DNA of 64,000 nucleotides from Collimonas rhizosphaerae (GCF_038896935.1 NZ_JBANDC010000005.1:248001-312000); one strand, 5' to 3'. Positions 47,256-56,514 are shown, counted from the first letter of the stretch. Program-made: numbers and translations. The notes: generated by a model from the sequence alone, not told the origin.

Positions 47256-48138
47256 TGAAATCGATGAACGCGCGCAAAGGCGCCGGCACCAGGCGGCGTC
47301 CGGGATAATAAAGAAACGGCCCGGAAAAGCGCGGCCACCATGGCGCCAGCACAGGCTCAAGCGCACCGCTGTCGAGATGCGGGCGCAGCCAGTCCTCGAA
47401 GAGATAGACGATGCCGCTGCCTGCGATCGCCACCTCGACGGCGAGATCGGCGCCCCCGCCCGCTTGCACGATCAACGGTCCCGTCGGCTCTACCCGCACC
47501 GTCTCGCCGTTCCGCTCGAATTCCCACGGCGGCATTGAGCCGCTGGAAAAGCGGCCGCGCAGGCAGGCATGGCCGAGCAGTTCGCGCGGGTGTTCTGGCC
47601 GGCCACGCCGGTCAAGGTAGGCAGGAGAAGCGGCGGCGGCAAAGCGCTGGACGCGCGGCCCGATCGGCACCGCGATCATGTCCTGTTCCAGCCGCTCGTC
47701 GTAGCGGATACCGGCGTCGCAGCCGGCCGCGATCACGTCGACAAAGCTGTCTTCGGTGAATATCTCCAGCTGGATATCGGGATAGGCGGCGAGAAATGGC
47801 GGCACAATGCTGCCCAGCACCAGCCGCGCCGCGCTGACCGGCACGTTAAGGCGCAATGTGCCGGCAGGCCGGTCGCGAAAGCCGTTCACCACGTCGAGCG
47901 CAGCCTCCATCTCGCTCAAGGCCGGGCTGAGCCGCGCCAGCAAACCCTCGCCCGCTTCGGTCGGCACCACGCTGCGCGTGGTGCGGTTGAACAGCCGCAC
48001 ACCGAGCTGCGCCTCCAGGCGGCGCACCGCTTCGCTGAGTGCAGACGCGCTGCTGCCGCTGGCACGCGCGCCTTCGCGGAAGCCCTTGGCGCGCGCCACC
48101 GCCACGAAAGCGTTCAGATCTTCCAGATTGACCTTCAT
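47230..48138 (-). CDS. LysR-family transcriptional regulator
   Basis: 302 aa. N-terminal winged HTH (LEDLNAFVAVARAKGFREGA, SSASALSEAVRRLEAQLG, LFNRTTRSVVPTEAGE) and a substrate-binding effector domain. GGAGGT lies just before the chosen ATG. It is divergent from the aldo/keto reductase gene across a 113-bp gap, the classic LysR arrangement, so it probably regulates that gene. Confidence 0.92.
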   Translation of the reverse strand: MKVNLEDLNAFVAVARAKGFREGARASGSSASALSEAVRRLEAQLGVRLFNRTTRSVVPTEAGEGLLARLSPALSEMEAALDVVNGFRDRPAGTLRLNVPVSAARLVLGSIVPPFLAAYPDIQLEIFTEDSFVDVIAAGCDAGIRYDERLEQDMIAVPIGPRVQRFAAAASPAYLDRRGRPEHPRELLGHACLRGRFSSGSMPPWEFERNGETVRVEPTGPLIVQAGGGADLAVEVAIAGSGIVYLFEDWLRPHLDSGALEPVLAPWWPRFSGPFLYYPGRRLVPAPLRAFIDFIKAPAGHP

Positions 48139-48251
48139 TGCCGGCACCTCCACTGTTCGCCAATCCGCACAACCCGTACCGATTGTACCCAATTATCATG
48201 AAGGCGGAAGACGCCTACCATGGGTCGTCTTTCATCTAAAAGAGGGTAATC

Positions 48252-49130
48252 ATGTCCAGCATCGAACAATCCGGCACATTCACGCTTGGCCACCGCAGCG
48301 TAAAGCGCGTCGGCTACGGCGCCATGCAACTCGCAGGGCCAGGCGTGTTCGGCCCACCCAAGGATCGCGGGGCGGCACTGGCCGTGTTGCGCGAAGCCGT
48401 CGCGCGCGGAGTCAACCACATCGACACCAGCGACTTCTACGGCCCGCACATCACCAACCAGCTGATCCGCGAAGCGCTGCATCCTTACCGGGACGATCTC
48501 ACCATCGTCACCAAGATCAGCGCCCGGCGCGGCGACGATGGATCGTGGATTCCCGCCATGTCGCGCGAAGAACTGATCCAGGCGGTGCACGACAACCTGC
48601 GCAACCTGGGCCTGGATGTGCTCGATGTGGTTAACCTGCGCAGCATGCTCGGCATCCACGGACCGGTCGAAGGATCGATCGAAGAGCCGCTCACGGTTGT
48701 GGCCGAACTTCAGCGGCAAGGGCTGGTGCGCCACATCGGGCTCAGCAACGTCACCCCAGCCCAGGTCGCGGAAGGACGCAAGATCTGCGAGATCGTCTGC
48801 GTGCAAAACCACTATAACGTCGCGCATCGGGAAGATGACGCCCTGATCGACGCGCTGGCACGGGACGGCATCGCCTACGTGCCCTTCTTTCCGCTCGGCG
48901 GCTTCAGCCCGCTGCAATCCTCGACCTTGTCCGGCGTCGCAGCGCGCCTCGGCGCCACGCCCATGCAGGTCGCGCTGGCCTGGCTGCTGCGCCGCTCGCC
49001 CAACATCCTGCTGATCCCAGGCACCTCGTCTATCGCCCACTTGCACGAGAACCTGGCCGCGGCCGAACTGGCGCTGCCGGACGATGCAGTCAAGGAATTG
49101 GAGAGCGTGGCGACTATCAGCGCCACTTAA
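48252..49130 (+). CDS. Aldo/keto reductase family oxidoreductase
   Basis: 292 aa TIM-barrel NADPH-dependent reductase. Catalytic Asp and Tyr in NHIDTSDFYG, Lys in IVTKISARRG, His region in GLVRHIGLSNV, and the C-terminal cofactor motif LIPGTSSIAHLHENLAA. Acts on aldehydes or ketones, substrate unknown. The AGAGGG ribosome site is clear. Likely controlled by the divergent LysR protein. Confidence 0.92.
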   Translation: MSSIEQSGTFTLGHRSVKRVGYGAMQLAGPGVFGPPKDRGAALAVLREAVARGVNHIDTSDFYGPHITNQLIREALHPYRDDLTIVTKISARRGDDGSWIPAMSREELIQAVHDNLRNLGLDVLDVVNLRSMLGIHGPVEGSIEEPLTVVAELQRQGLVRHIGLSNVTPAQVAEGRKICEIVCVQNHYNVAHREDDALIDALARDGIAYVPFFPLGGFSPLQSSTLSGVAARLGATPMQVALAWLLRRSPNILLIPGTSSIAHLHENLAAAELALPDDAVKELESVATISAT

Positions 49131-49137
49131 GGCGTAG

Positions 49138-49175
49138 CAAATGCGCGCCTGGAAAATTCAAACGGCGCGCATTTG
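49138..49175 (+). terminator. Hairpin after the aldo/keto reductase gene
   Basis: Perfect 12-bp arms CAAATGCGCGCC/GGCGCGCATTTG with a 14-nt loop. No T-tract, so termination would be Rho-assisted or the hairpin may protect the mRNA end. Confidence 0.55.
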
Positions 49176-49261
49176 GCGGTCTCCCGTGTGCGATGACGAA
49201 ATCCGGGATATTCTGCAAGCGGATCAAGATTCGTCCCATGCAAATAATCCCGCTCCCAACC

Positions 49262-49783
49262 ATGTCAACCATGACCACATTCAGCCGCTACGCACTTGTC
49301 ATCGCCCTCTTCGCACTTTCACCGCTTGGCCACCCGGCAATGGCGGAAGAACAGCCGTCGTTGAACGGAAAAACCGGTCATATGCCGAACGAAGATAGCC
49401 GAAAACAAATCCAGGAAGTTTTGGATAACTATGCCAAGAGCGTAACGACTGGAGACCGCGCGCTTTTCGAATCTCAGCTGCTGGACGAGAAAATACCTTT
49501 CTTCGGACTCGGAGAAAAATTAAGTCCGTCATTCAAGCCCATGTCGCAGAGTTTGCAAGGTTATGCCGGATTTCGGAAGGCGGTCTTCGAGAGCGGTAAA
49601 AAATACAGTCAAAAAATTTCGAATATCAGGATTGAACAAGACGGCGATCTGGCCCAGGTGTCTTTAGACTTTGAAACGACACTCGTCGAATCCGGCGAGA
49701 GTGCGCAAGGCTGGAAAATCCTGCAGTTGCTGAAGGTTCAGGGGCGCTGGAAAATTGTCAGCGAACTGTACACCGTGAGATGA
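49262..49783 (+). CDS. Exported NTF2-like protein (copy 1, full length)
   Basis: 173 aa. The signal peptide (ALVIALFALSPLGHPAMA) precedes a cystatin/NTF2-like fold of about 130 residues: IQEVLDNYAKSVTTGDRALF, GYAGFRKAVFESG, QVSLDFETTLVESGE, GWKILQLLKVQGRWKIVSEL. Such DUF4440/SnoaL-like proteins bind small ligands or act as enzymes; role unknown. The start is taken at MSTMTTF, though an ATG at 49238 is possible. The last 125 residues differ at only three positions from the copy at 54717. Low GC relative to upstream core genes. Confidence 0.8.
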   Translation: MSTMTTFSRYALVIALFALSPLGHPAMAEEQPSLNGKTGHMPNEDSRKQIQEVLDNYAKSVTTGDRALFESQLLDEKIPFFGLGEKLSPSFKPMSQSLQGYAGFRKAVFESGKKYSQKISNIRIEQDGDLAQVSLDFETTLVESGESAQGWKILQLLKVQGRWKIVSELYTVR

Positions 49784-51017
49784 GCCATGGTGATGAACCG
49801 GGTGCTATTTCAACCTGGGCCGTCGATGGCAGGGGGTCATGAACTGACCCTACTTATTGCGCCACAAGAAAGACAAGATAAATTTGTACTGCATCACTCA
49901 CACAAAATCCTCCACCCTCACTGCAACGAATTACGTAAGCATCATTTCAAATAGTTTATATGTCTTTTCGGCCAATGCTGGTGAGGAGACTGCTCATGCT
50001 GCCTAGATTTGGTGCACAACGCGCCAAGGATCCGGCAGGACACCATGGGTACGGCAGAGCGGAAACCCGGTTCATCGCGTCGTCGACGTCCTGCGGTGGC
50101 AGTAATTCCATTATTTCTATTGTGATGAATCGACGGTCGATCAAAAACGAATCCGGCGCAAAGTGCCACTTGCAGCTCCCACACCCTACGCGCACCGCGT
50201 GGCCTTCCTTTTCTGTTATGGCAACCATCCAGTCACGCGTACACGCCGACCGATTATTTTCTGGTGGTTGCGACAGGCCCCTCGCACACTGAGTTTGCAT
50301 TTCTCTCAACTCGCATGCATGTCGATAAGCATATCGCCATGGCCGTGCGCGTTGCAGCCATGGCGCAACTGCCTGAAAAACCCGCCATAGCCTTGATTTT
50401 CATGTCGCACGGCAAATTAAATAACGCAAAATTGGAAAGCTGGATGAAAGTTACGCCGTTCTAGAATGCGTCAACATTAATAAATAATTGAAGAGGATCG
50501 CCGCCGCTACGTGTAGGCCGTAGATCGCGATCCTCAAATGATGGAGACAAAAATTAATGCCTGATTTTTCTTGCCGATCGATGAATTCGACTGCGGCGCA
50601 GCGATGCCTGCGCATATCGTCCTGACAGCATTGGCTCAGGGCACGGCTGTCGACCCATCAAAAAATAGCCTTCATGATTACGGAATTGTCGAAATGATGC
50701 ATTTGCCGGCAACGCTGACAAAACAGTTTCGTGATTGCAAAGAAGGATAGCGGGACCTGATGAAACAACGTGGATCGAAATCCGCACGATCGACGATTCG
50801 ATCAAGGCGCCCGGCGATCCGGGCTCGGCCTCCAATCTGCATGTTGCACGCTCGTGAATGAACACTACCCGCAATACAGATGCAGGATGGATGGCGTACC
50901 TGCCAGCATTGCAACTTGGCCGGAAAACCATGATCGCAAGCGCTCGTCATGAGATTCAGCACTGCGCTTCACGTGGCACGGGCGTTAAATTTAAAAATAG
51001 AATCAAAGGAGAACGAA
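49784..51017. other. Gene-poor scar region with decayed coding remnants
   Basis: 1.2 kb with no confident gene. 49784-49895 repeats the sequence found at about 56650-56762 (including the shared TTATTGCGCCACAAGAAA). 49896-50283 is an insertion relative to that copy and holds a minus-strand frame (49956-50228) of unknown value. 50284-50372 is a decayed 3' gene end (separate entry). 50493-50535 forms a nested hairpin (GAGGATCGC/GCGATCCTC outer, CTACG/CGTAG inner). 50565-50860 keeps stretches of coherent codons (DEFDCGAAMPAHIVLTALAQ; TWIEIRTIDDSIKAPGDPG) broken by stops, a lost gene I cannot name. AAGGAG at about 51006 serves the transporter. Confidence 0.55.
50284..50372 (-). pseudogene. Decayed 3' end of a homologue of the gene at 56758-57105
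   Basis: Reading leftward, GHGDMLIDMHAS then a stop and EKCKLS matches the C-terminus of the intact gene (GHIDVLNDMHASKEDCELS). It carries a premature stop and no 5' part, so it is a relic. Its distance to the NTF2-like copy 1 mirrors the second block, showing that both belong to one duplicated segment. Confidence 0.65.
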
Positions 51018-52367
51018 ATGAAACCTATCCCTGCTGAACAGCTCATGCCGATCACGGAACAGATATCCGGAAAATTCTGGCCGTATGGCTGGTGGAAATT
51101 GATGGAAATGCGTATCGGCATCATACCGTTGCCGGTGTACTTGTTGTTGCTGGCATTGGTTGCGGGATTTGTCGCCACCGGCAAAGTGCCTTCCGATATA
51201 TCGGTATCGATCGCATTGCTGGCGGTGGGGGGCTTTTCTTGCGCGGAATTGGGCAAGCGCCTTCCTGTCATGCGCAACATAGGCGCCGCAGCGATTTTTG
51301 CGACCTTCATTCCTTCTTACCTGGCATTCAAGCATCTTTTGCCTGCCATGGTTTTAAAGAACGTCGTGGATTTCACCAAGTCGACCAATTTTCTCTATTT
51401 GTTCATTGCTTCGATCATTGTCGGCAGCATCCTGAGTATGGATAGAGCGGTTCTCATCAAGGGTTTCATCAAGATTTTCGTGCCGCTTGCCGCCGGTTCT
51501 GTCGCAGCGGCGATTGTCGGCACGGCCGTCGGCACTTTGCTGGGCTTGGGTACTTACCATACCTTTTTCTACATCGTCGTTCCTATCATGGCCGGCGGCG
51601 TGGGCGAAGGCGCCATTCCCTTATCCATTGGTTACTCCGGAATATTGCACCAGGCTCAAGGCGACGTCTTTGCGCTGGTCTTGCCTCCTGTAATGCTCGG
51701 CAGCCTGACCGCAATCATGCTGGCCGGGGCATTGAATTTTGTGGGCAAGAAATACCCCCACCTGACTGGCGAGGGCCGGCTGCAACCGGGCGAACATGAC
51801 GAAATGCAACCGGCGGCGGAAGCAGTCGCTGGCCATACGGATGTCGGTAATATTGCGGCCGCAGGCATCACGGCGATCTCGCTGTATATGTTTGGATTGA
51901 TGTGCTACAAGCTGTTCGACTTTCCGGCGCCGGTCGCCATGCTGTTCATTGCCGTGATTTTCAAGCTGTCACGCGCAGTATCGCCGCAATTGCAACAAGG
52001 CTCTGTCGTCGTCTACAAGTTCTTTTCGACAGCTGTAACTTATCCCTTGCTGTTCGCCATCGGCGTATCCATGACGCCTTGGGACAAACTGGTGTCTGCC
52101 TTCAACGTGCTCAATCTCGTCACCATCGTTTCGACCGTCGCGACGTTGATGGCGACGGGCTTCATGGTCGGGCGCTGGCTGAACATGTATCCGATTGAAA
52201 CGGCAATTGTAAATGCCTGCCACAGCGGCCAGGGCGGCACCGGCGACGTCGCTATCCTGACGGCCGCGAATCGCATGCAAATGATGCCATTTGCGCAGAT
52301 TGCGACACGCATTGGCGGCGCGATTACCGTAACGCTCACCTTGATTGCCATGTCCCAGTTGAAATAA
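51018..52367 (+). CDS. 2-hydroxycarboxylate transporter (CitS/MaeP/CimH family)
   Basis: 449 aa, about 11 helices with the two re-entrant-loop GGxG motifs of the 2HCT family: MAGGVGEGAIPLS (about residue 195) and GQGGTGDVAILTAANRMQ near the C-terminus, where family members carry the substrate-binding Arg. It imports citrate, malate or lactate-type acids with Na+ or H+. Start MKPIPAEQ follows AAGGAG. The enzyme gene 62 nt downstream supports a citrate/malate uptake-and-oxidation unit. Confidence 0.92.
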   Translation: MKPIPAEQLMPITEQISGKFWPYGWWKLMEMRIGIIPLPVYLLLLALVAGFVATGKVPSDISVSIALLAVGGFSCAELGKRLPVMRNIGAAAIFATFIPSYLAFKHLLPAMVLKNVVDFTKSTNFLYLFIASIIVGSILSMDRAVLIKGFIKIFVPLAAGSVAAAIVGTAVGTLLGLGTYHTFFYIVVPIMAGGVGEGAIPLSIGYSGILHQAQGDVFALVLPPVMLGSLTAIMLAGALNFVGKKYPHLTGEGRLQPGEHDEMQPAAEAVAGHTDVGNIAAAGITAISLYMFGLMCYKLFDFPAPVAMLFIAVIFKLSRAVSPQLQQGSVVVYKFFSTAVTYPLLFAIGVSMTPWDKLVSAFNVLNLVTIVSTVATLMATGFMVGRWLNMYPIETAIVNACHSGQGGTGDVAILTAANRMQMMPFAQIATRIGGAITVTLTLIAMSQLK

Positions 52368-52429
52368 TTTCCTGACAAATACACTGATCAATCAATCTAT
52401 TCGATTAAAGATTTTTTAAAAAATATCTC

Positions 52430-53461
52430 ATGAAAAACGCAATAACTACCCAAATTCCAGCGACGCTGATCCCCGGCGACGGCATTGGTCCTGAAGTGGT
52501 CGATGCAACAGTCCAGGTATTGGCTGCTTTGGGATCTCCGTTCTCTTGGGATATACAGCAAGCAGGCATGGCCGGCGTCAACAGCTGCGGCGACCCGCTG
52601 CCGGCAGCAACCCTGTCCAGCATCCGCGAAAACAAGCTTGCCCTCAAGGGCCCGCTGACCACGCCTGTCGGCGGCGGCTTCCGTTCCTCCAACGTGCGCC
52701 TGCGCGAAGAATTCCAGCTATATGCCAATGTGCGGCCGGCAAGAACGATTGTTCCAGGCCGCTTTGAAGACATCGACGTCGTCCTGATCCGTGAAAACAT
52801 CGGCGGCTTCTATGTGGCGCACGAATACTACATCCCGGTCGGAGACGATCCGCGCGCGGTTGCGGTCTCTACCGGCATCAATACCCGTGAAGCTTGCAAG
52901 AAGATCGCGCGCTTTGCATTTGAGTACGCAGTAAAGAACGGCCGCAAGAAAATTACCGTAGTCCACAAGGCCAACATCCTCAAGGCGCTGACCGGCATTT
53001 TTCTGGAAGCCGCGCGGGAAGTAGCGCGCGAGTATGAAGGTAAAGTGCAGATGAACGACATGATCGTCGATGCCTGCGCCATGCAGTTGGTGCTTAATCC
53101 ATGGCAGTTCGACATGCTCTTATGCACCAATCTGTTCGGCGACATCCTGTCGGACCAACTGGCAGGCCTGGTGGGCGGACTGGGCATGGCGCCCGGCGCG
53201 AATATCGGCGATGACGTCGCGATCTTCGAAGCAGTGCATGGCTCGGCGCCGGACATTGCCGGCAAGGGCATCGCCAACCCGATTTCCCTGCTGCTGGCTG
53301 CGGGGCAGATGCTGGACCATGTCGGCCACGATGACCTGGCGCTGCGACTGCGCACCGTGATCAACGACACCATTAACAAGGATCACATTGCCACTGGTGA
53401 TCTCAAGGGCAAGGCGTCGACTCAAGAATTTACCGACGCCATCGTGCGTCGGCTTGGGTGA
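52430..53461 (+). CDS. Isocitrate/isopropylmalate dehydrogenase family enzyme
   Basis: 343 aa beta-decarboxylating dehydrogenase. LIPGDGIGPEVV opens the protein. FRSSNVRLREEFQLYANVRP keeps the Ser/Asn/Arg residues of isocitrate-specific enzymes. VVHKANILK carries the catalytic Lys, and LYGDILSD-like NLFGDILSDQLAG the Asp ligands. The GSAPDIAGKGIANP loop favours NAD. The usual RENTEGxYxGxEH loop is changed to RENIGGFYVAHEYY, so the substrate may be a different 2-hydroxyacid (D-malate, tartrate, isocitrate). Probably co-transcribed with the 2HCT transporter. Confidence 0.85.
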   Translation: MKNAITTQIPATLIPGDGIGPEVVDATVQVLAALGSPFSWDIQQAGMAGVNSCGDPLPAATLSSIRENKLALKGPLTTPVGGGFRSSNVRLREEFQLYANVRPARTIVPGRFEDIDVVLIRENIGGFYVAHEYYIPVGDDPRAVAVSTGINTREACKKIARFAFEYAVKNGRKKITVVHKANILKALTGIFLEAAREVAREYEGKVQMNDMIVDACAMQLVLNPWQFDMLLCTNLFGDILSDQLAGLVGGLGMAPGANIGDDVAIFEAVHGSAPDIAGKGIANPISLLLAAGQMLDHVGHDDLALRLRTVINDTINKDHIATGDLKGKASTQEFTDAIVRRLG

Positions 53462-53558
53462 TCTGACTTGTGATTCACCGAACTGTGCAGCGGCGGAATA
53501 TGCTTCCCCAAGTTGGTACGATCATGGTTTTCATTTTTAATATGTGCGGAGAACAAAA

Positions 53559-54344
53559 ATGCCAACGGAACGTTTCGAGTTCTTAGGGACGGAAAGGCAA
53601 AAACTTGCCGCTCGCCTCGATATGCCGGAGGGGGAAACACGTGCCTACGCTCTGTTCGCGCATTGCTTCACAGGCGGTAAAGACATTCTCGCAGCCAGTC
53701 GGATTGGACAGGCGCTCGCGACCCGCGGCATAGCTGTGTTGCGCTTCGACTTTACCGGCCTGGGTGCAAGTGAGGGGGAGTTTGCCAATACCAATTTTTC
53801 CTCAAACCTGGCTGATCTGACCGCAGCGGCAGATTATTTGCGGCAGACATATCGGGCGCCGTCCATGCTGATCGGGCACAGCCTGGGCGGCGCGGCAGTA
53901 CTTGCCGCCGCTTCAAAGATACCGGAGGTGCGCGGTGTCGTCACGATCGGTGCGCCAAGCGACCCAGCACATGTCAAGAAACAGTTCCGTGGGTATATCG
54001 ATGAGATTCAAACTAATGGCGAAGCCGTAGTAAAGCTCAGCGGGCGCCCATTCAGAATCAAGCGGCAGTTTCTTATCGATGCAGAGAAACATCGATTGCT
54101 GCACAAGGTTTCGGAGTTTGACGGCGCGTTGCTAGTAATGCACTCGCCGCAAGATGAGACAGTCGCGATGCAGAATGCGAGTCATATTTTCAGCGTTGCG
54201 AAACATCCGAAAAGCTTCGTATCCCTAGATGATGCAGATCATCTCCTGACCCGGAAAAGCGATGCTTTGTACGCAGCAAACGTGATTGCAGCATGGAGCG
54301 AACGTTACATCATCGATGACGCTCAGAAGGTCCAGCAGAGTTAG
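53559..54344 (+). CDS. Alpha/beta-hydrolase
   Basis: 261 aa serine hydrolase fold: oxyanion region LFAHCFTGGKDI, nucleophile elbow IGHSLGGAA (Ser about 113), acid in MHSPQDETV and His in SLDDADHLL. It resembles the hydrolase half of proteins that carry a C-terminal OsmC domain in other bacteria; here the frame ends after the hydrolase, so the OsmC part is missing or was never present. A GGAG ribosome site fixes the start. The IS21 remnant lies just downstream. Confidence 0.88.
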   Translation: MPTERFEFLGTERQKLAARLDMPEGETRAYALFAHCFTGGKDILAASRIGQALATRGIAVLRFDFTGLGASEGEFANTNFSSNLADLTAAADYLRQTYRAPSMLIGHSLGGAAVLAAASKIPEVRGVVTIGAPSDPAHVKKQFRGYIDEIQTNGEAVVKLSGRPFRIKRQFLIDAEKHRLLHKVSEFDGALLVMHSPQDETVAMQNASHIFSVAKHPKSFVSLDDADHLLTRKSDALYAANVIAAWSERYIIDDAQKVQQS

Positions 54345-54478
54345 GTTTTTTGCTTAGAATTCGAAGATTGTTTAGAGAGGCAATTGCCGATGCGCTGGAT
54401 CGGTGATTTTCAACCGATAGCGCGTGCCTTTTATAGGACACTCCGTGTTCGTTTGCTTGCTGAGTTGACCCTGTGAGT

Positions 54479-54715
54479 TTGACCTGCTCGCCATACCCTC
54501 GCGAACTCAGCCACCCTGTCATAAGACCCCTCAAAACCCAATCTCTTCAGGTCTTCATGGATCAGCTTCAATGTACGCCGTTGCTTGCGTGATTTGGCCG
54601 CCTCAGTCTTTAGCAAAGCCGATAACTGGAACGCATATTTGTCGATTGCGCTGGGCGAACGCCGTTCCGCGTAGGACGGCTCTGTGATTTCCGTACGCAG
54701 ATAACGGCGCGAAAC
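54479..54715 (-). pseudogene. IS21-family transposase IstA remnant
   Basis: Reading leftward from about 54715, an uninterrupted stretch of about 79 residues reads RRYLRTEITEPSYAERRSP, then LLKTEAAKSRKQRRTLKLIH, then GFEGSYDRVAEFARVWRAG. This is the conserved segment of IstA after the HTH. The helix-turn-helix and integrase core are missing on either side, and no istB is present. Its upstream edge coincides with the point where the truncated NTF2-like copy 2 begins. Confidence 0.85.
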
Positions 54716-54716
54716 G

Positions 54717-55169
54717 ATGCTGGCGCTGGCCGAAGAACTTCCATCATTGAACGGAAAAACCGACCATATTCCGAGTAAAGAGAGCCAACGACAGATCCAG
54801 GAAGTTTTGGATAACTATGCCAAGAGCGTGACGACTGGAGACCGCGCGCTTTTCGAATCCCAGCTGCTGGACGAGCAAATACCTTTCTTCGGCCTTGGGG
54901 AAAAATTAAGCCCGTCATTCAAGCCCATCTCGCAGAGTTTGCAAGGTTATGCAGGATTTCGGAAGGCGGTCTTCGAGAGCGGTAAAAAGTATAGTCAAAA
55001 AATCTCGAATATCAGGATTGAACAAGACGGCGATCTGGCCCAGGTGTCTTTAGACTTTGAAACGACACTCGTCGAATCCGGCGAGAGTGCCCAAGGCTGG
55101 AAAATCCTGCAGTTGCTGAAAGTCCAGGGGCGCTGGAAAATTGTCAGCGAACTGTATGCCGTGAGGTGA
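54717..55169 (+). CDS. NTF2-like protein (copy 2, lacks signal peptide)
   Basis: 150 aa frame whose last 125 residues match copy 1 at 49262 except for three substitutions (K to Q, M to I, T to A). Homology starts at the LAEELPSLNG segment, right after the signal-peptide cleavage point of copy 1. The export signal has been replaced by the IS21 remnant. If translated, the product would be cytoplasmic; no ribosome site is evident, so it may be a silent pseudogene despite its intact frame. Confidence 0.65.
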   Translation: MLALAEELPSLNGKTDHIPSKESQRQIQEVLDNYAKSVTTGDRALFESQLLDEQIPFFGLGEKLSPSFKPISQSLQGYAGFRKAVFESGKKYSQKISNIRIEQDGDLAQVSLDFETTLVESGESAQGWKILQLLKVQGRWKIVSELYAVR

Positions 55170-55361
55170 AAAATGTTGGAAAACTGCAAGGATTGGCCTA
55201 TCAAGAACTAACTGAACTGGCTTTTAACGATTCCTCAGTTCTTTAGCATTAACGGGCGTATCATTATCTTCACTGGAGTTGGCGGCAGGCTCGAGCAATT
55301 GTCCCCGGATTTCAGGCGTTGCCAGCCCCACTCTCATCTGCCGCAATGGGAGGAAAATAAA

Positions 55362-55649
55362 ATGATCAAGATCATGGCCCGGATTTCATCGCAATCAGGC
55401 GCCGAATCGTCAATGAAAAACATATTGCAGGATCTGGTTGCCCCCAGCCGCAACGAGGCAGGATGCCAGAGTTACGAGCTGTTTCAGGATGAAGAAAATC
55501 CGCTCGAATTTGTGACCATCGAGCACTGGGCAGAGCAGGCAGCGGCCGACGCGCATATGGCTACGCCCCATGTTGCCGCGGCAATCGCCAAAGCGACTCC
55601 GTTGCTGGCGCAGCCGCCCGTCATCCATCGCTACACGCAACTCGCCTGA
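55362..55649 (+). CDS. Antibiotic biosynthesis monooxygenase (ABM) domain protein
   Basis: 95 aa, a complete ABM ferredoxin-like barrel: IKIMARISSQSGAES, EAGCQSYELFQDEENPLEFV, IEHWAEQAAADAHMATPHV. Such proteins (YgiN-like) are dimeric quinol monooxygenases or heme-free oxygenases. GGAGG precedes the ATG. The next gene begins 22 nt downstream. Confidence 0.88.
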   Translation: MIKIMARISSQSGAESSMKNILQDLVAPSRNEAGCQSYELFQDEENPLEFVTIEHWAEQAAADAHMATPHVAAAIAKATPLLAQPPVIHRYTQLA

Positions 55650-55671
55650 GAAAATATCGGAGGTATCAGCG

Positions 55672-56172
55672 ATGTACGCGCATAACGCCGAAAACGAATG
55701 GCAAACCTTCTCTCAGCATTGCATCAGAATTGACACAGAGATCGACATCAACCGGCCGCACCAGGAAGTCTTCGACTACGTGACCACGCCGGCGCTCTGG
55801 CGCACCTGGCATCCGGCCACGGTGGAAGTGCGCGACGTCCCGAATCGCCCATTGGTTACCGGCGAGACCATGCTGGAACTCATCGCAGTTGCAGGCCGCC
55901 GCGACCAGGCGCTGTGGACGGTAACTGCCTGCTCGCCGCCCCGGTCCTGGGAAATTGCCACCGACACCAAGAATGGCGCAGCGCACATCACCTACACGAT
56001 CATGCCCACAAACAGCGGCTGCCGCTTCCATCGCACCCTGGAATTCCGCTCAAAGCGCTGGCCGTGGCGATTGCTGGACTCGACCTTCACGCGCTGGATA
56101 CTGGTCCGCCAGTCGGCACAGGCGCTTCGAAATATCAAGGCCGTGCTTGAAGAAAAGCAGATGTCCCTCTAG
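55672..56172 (+). CDS. SRPBCC-family polyketide cyclase/dehydrase-like protein
   Basis: 166 aa START-like fold: IDTEIDINRPHQEVFDYVTT, LWRTWHPATVEVRDVPNRP, SWEIATDTKNGAAHITYTIM. It probably binds a hydrophobic ligand; no catalytic residues can be assigned. CGGAGG precedes the ATG. It is likely co-transcribed with the ABM gene. Confidence 0.85.
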   Translation: MYAHNAENEWQTFSQHCIRIDTEIDINRPHQEVFDYVTTPALWRTWHPATVEVRDVPNRPLVTGETMLELIAVAGRRDQALWTVTACSPPRSWEIATDTKNGAAHITYTIMPTNSGCRFHRTLEFRSKRWPWRLLDSTFTRWILVRQSAQALRNIKAVLEEKQMSL

Positions 56173-56208
56173 AAACCACATTAAATTTATATTTTTTGAC
56201 AGAGAAGA

Positions 56209-56514
56209 ATGAAACTATCCCCAACCATCATAGTGCTATCGATTGTAGGGCTGCTGGCGTTCACAAACCCCAAGCTAGACAGCTATGAACAACACATTCA
56301 TCAAATAATCACTCAGGAAGCCGACAAACGGGATGACGTGACGCGGACACTGGGAACGATATTTGGCGGGGTGGCTAGCAGCTTTATAGCCAGCAGCACG
56401 GTGAGGAATAACTATGTTCTGTTTAGCACTTACGACTCGAACCTGGGGACTCGGCATGTGAAATTTGTAGGCATCCTTGGCAATTTCTTTCAGACATCTT
56501 CAACAAATCGCTGA
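56209..56514 (+). CDS. DUF4359 small exported/membrane protein
   Basis: 101 aa with an N-terminal signal/anchor (PTIIVLSIVGLLAFTNP) and the DUF4359 layout: TNPKLDSYEQHIHQ, then NNYVLFSTYDSNLGTRHVKF and VGILGNFF. Function unknown. Ribosome site AGAGAAG. GC is well below the core average, suggesting transfer. Confidence 0.75.
   Translation: MKLSPTIIVLSIVGLLAFTNPKLDSYEQHIHQIITQEADKRDDVTRTLGTIFGGVASSFIASSTVRNNYVLFSTYDSNLGTRHVKFVGILGNFFQTSSTNR

Noticed and set aside
49956..50228. Minus-strand frame in the insertion of copy 1
   Set aside because: No homology recognised, weak start context, and it lies in a decaying segment; kept only as a remark in the region entry.
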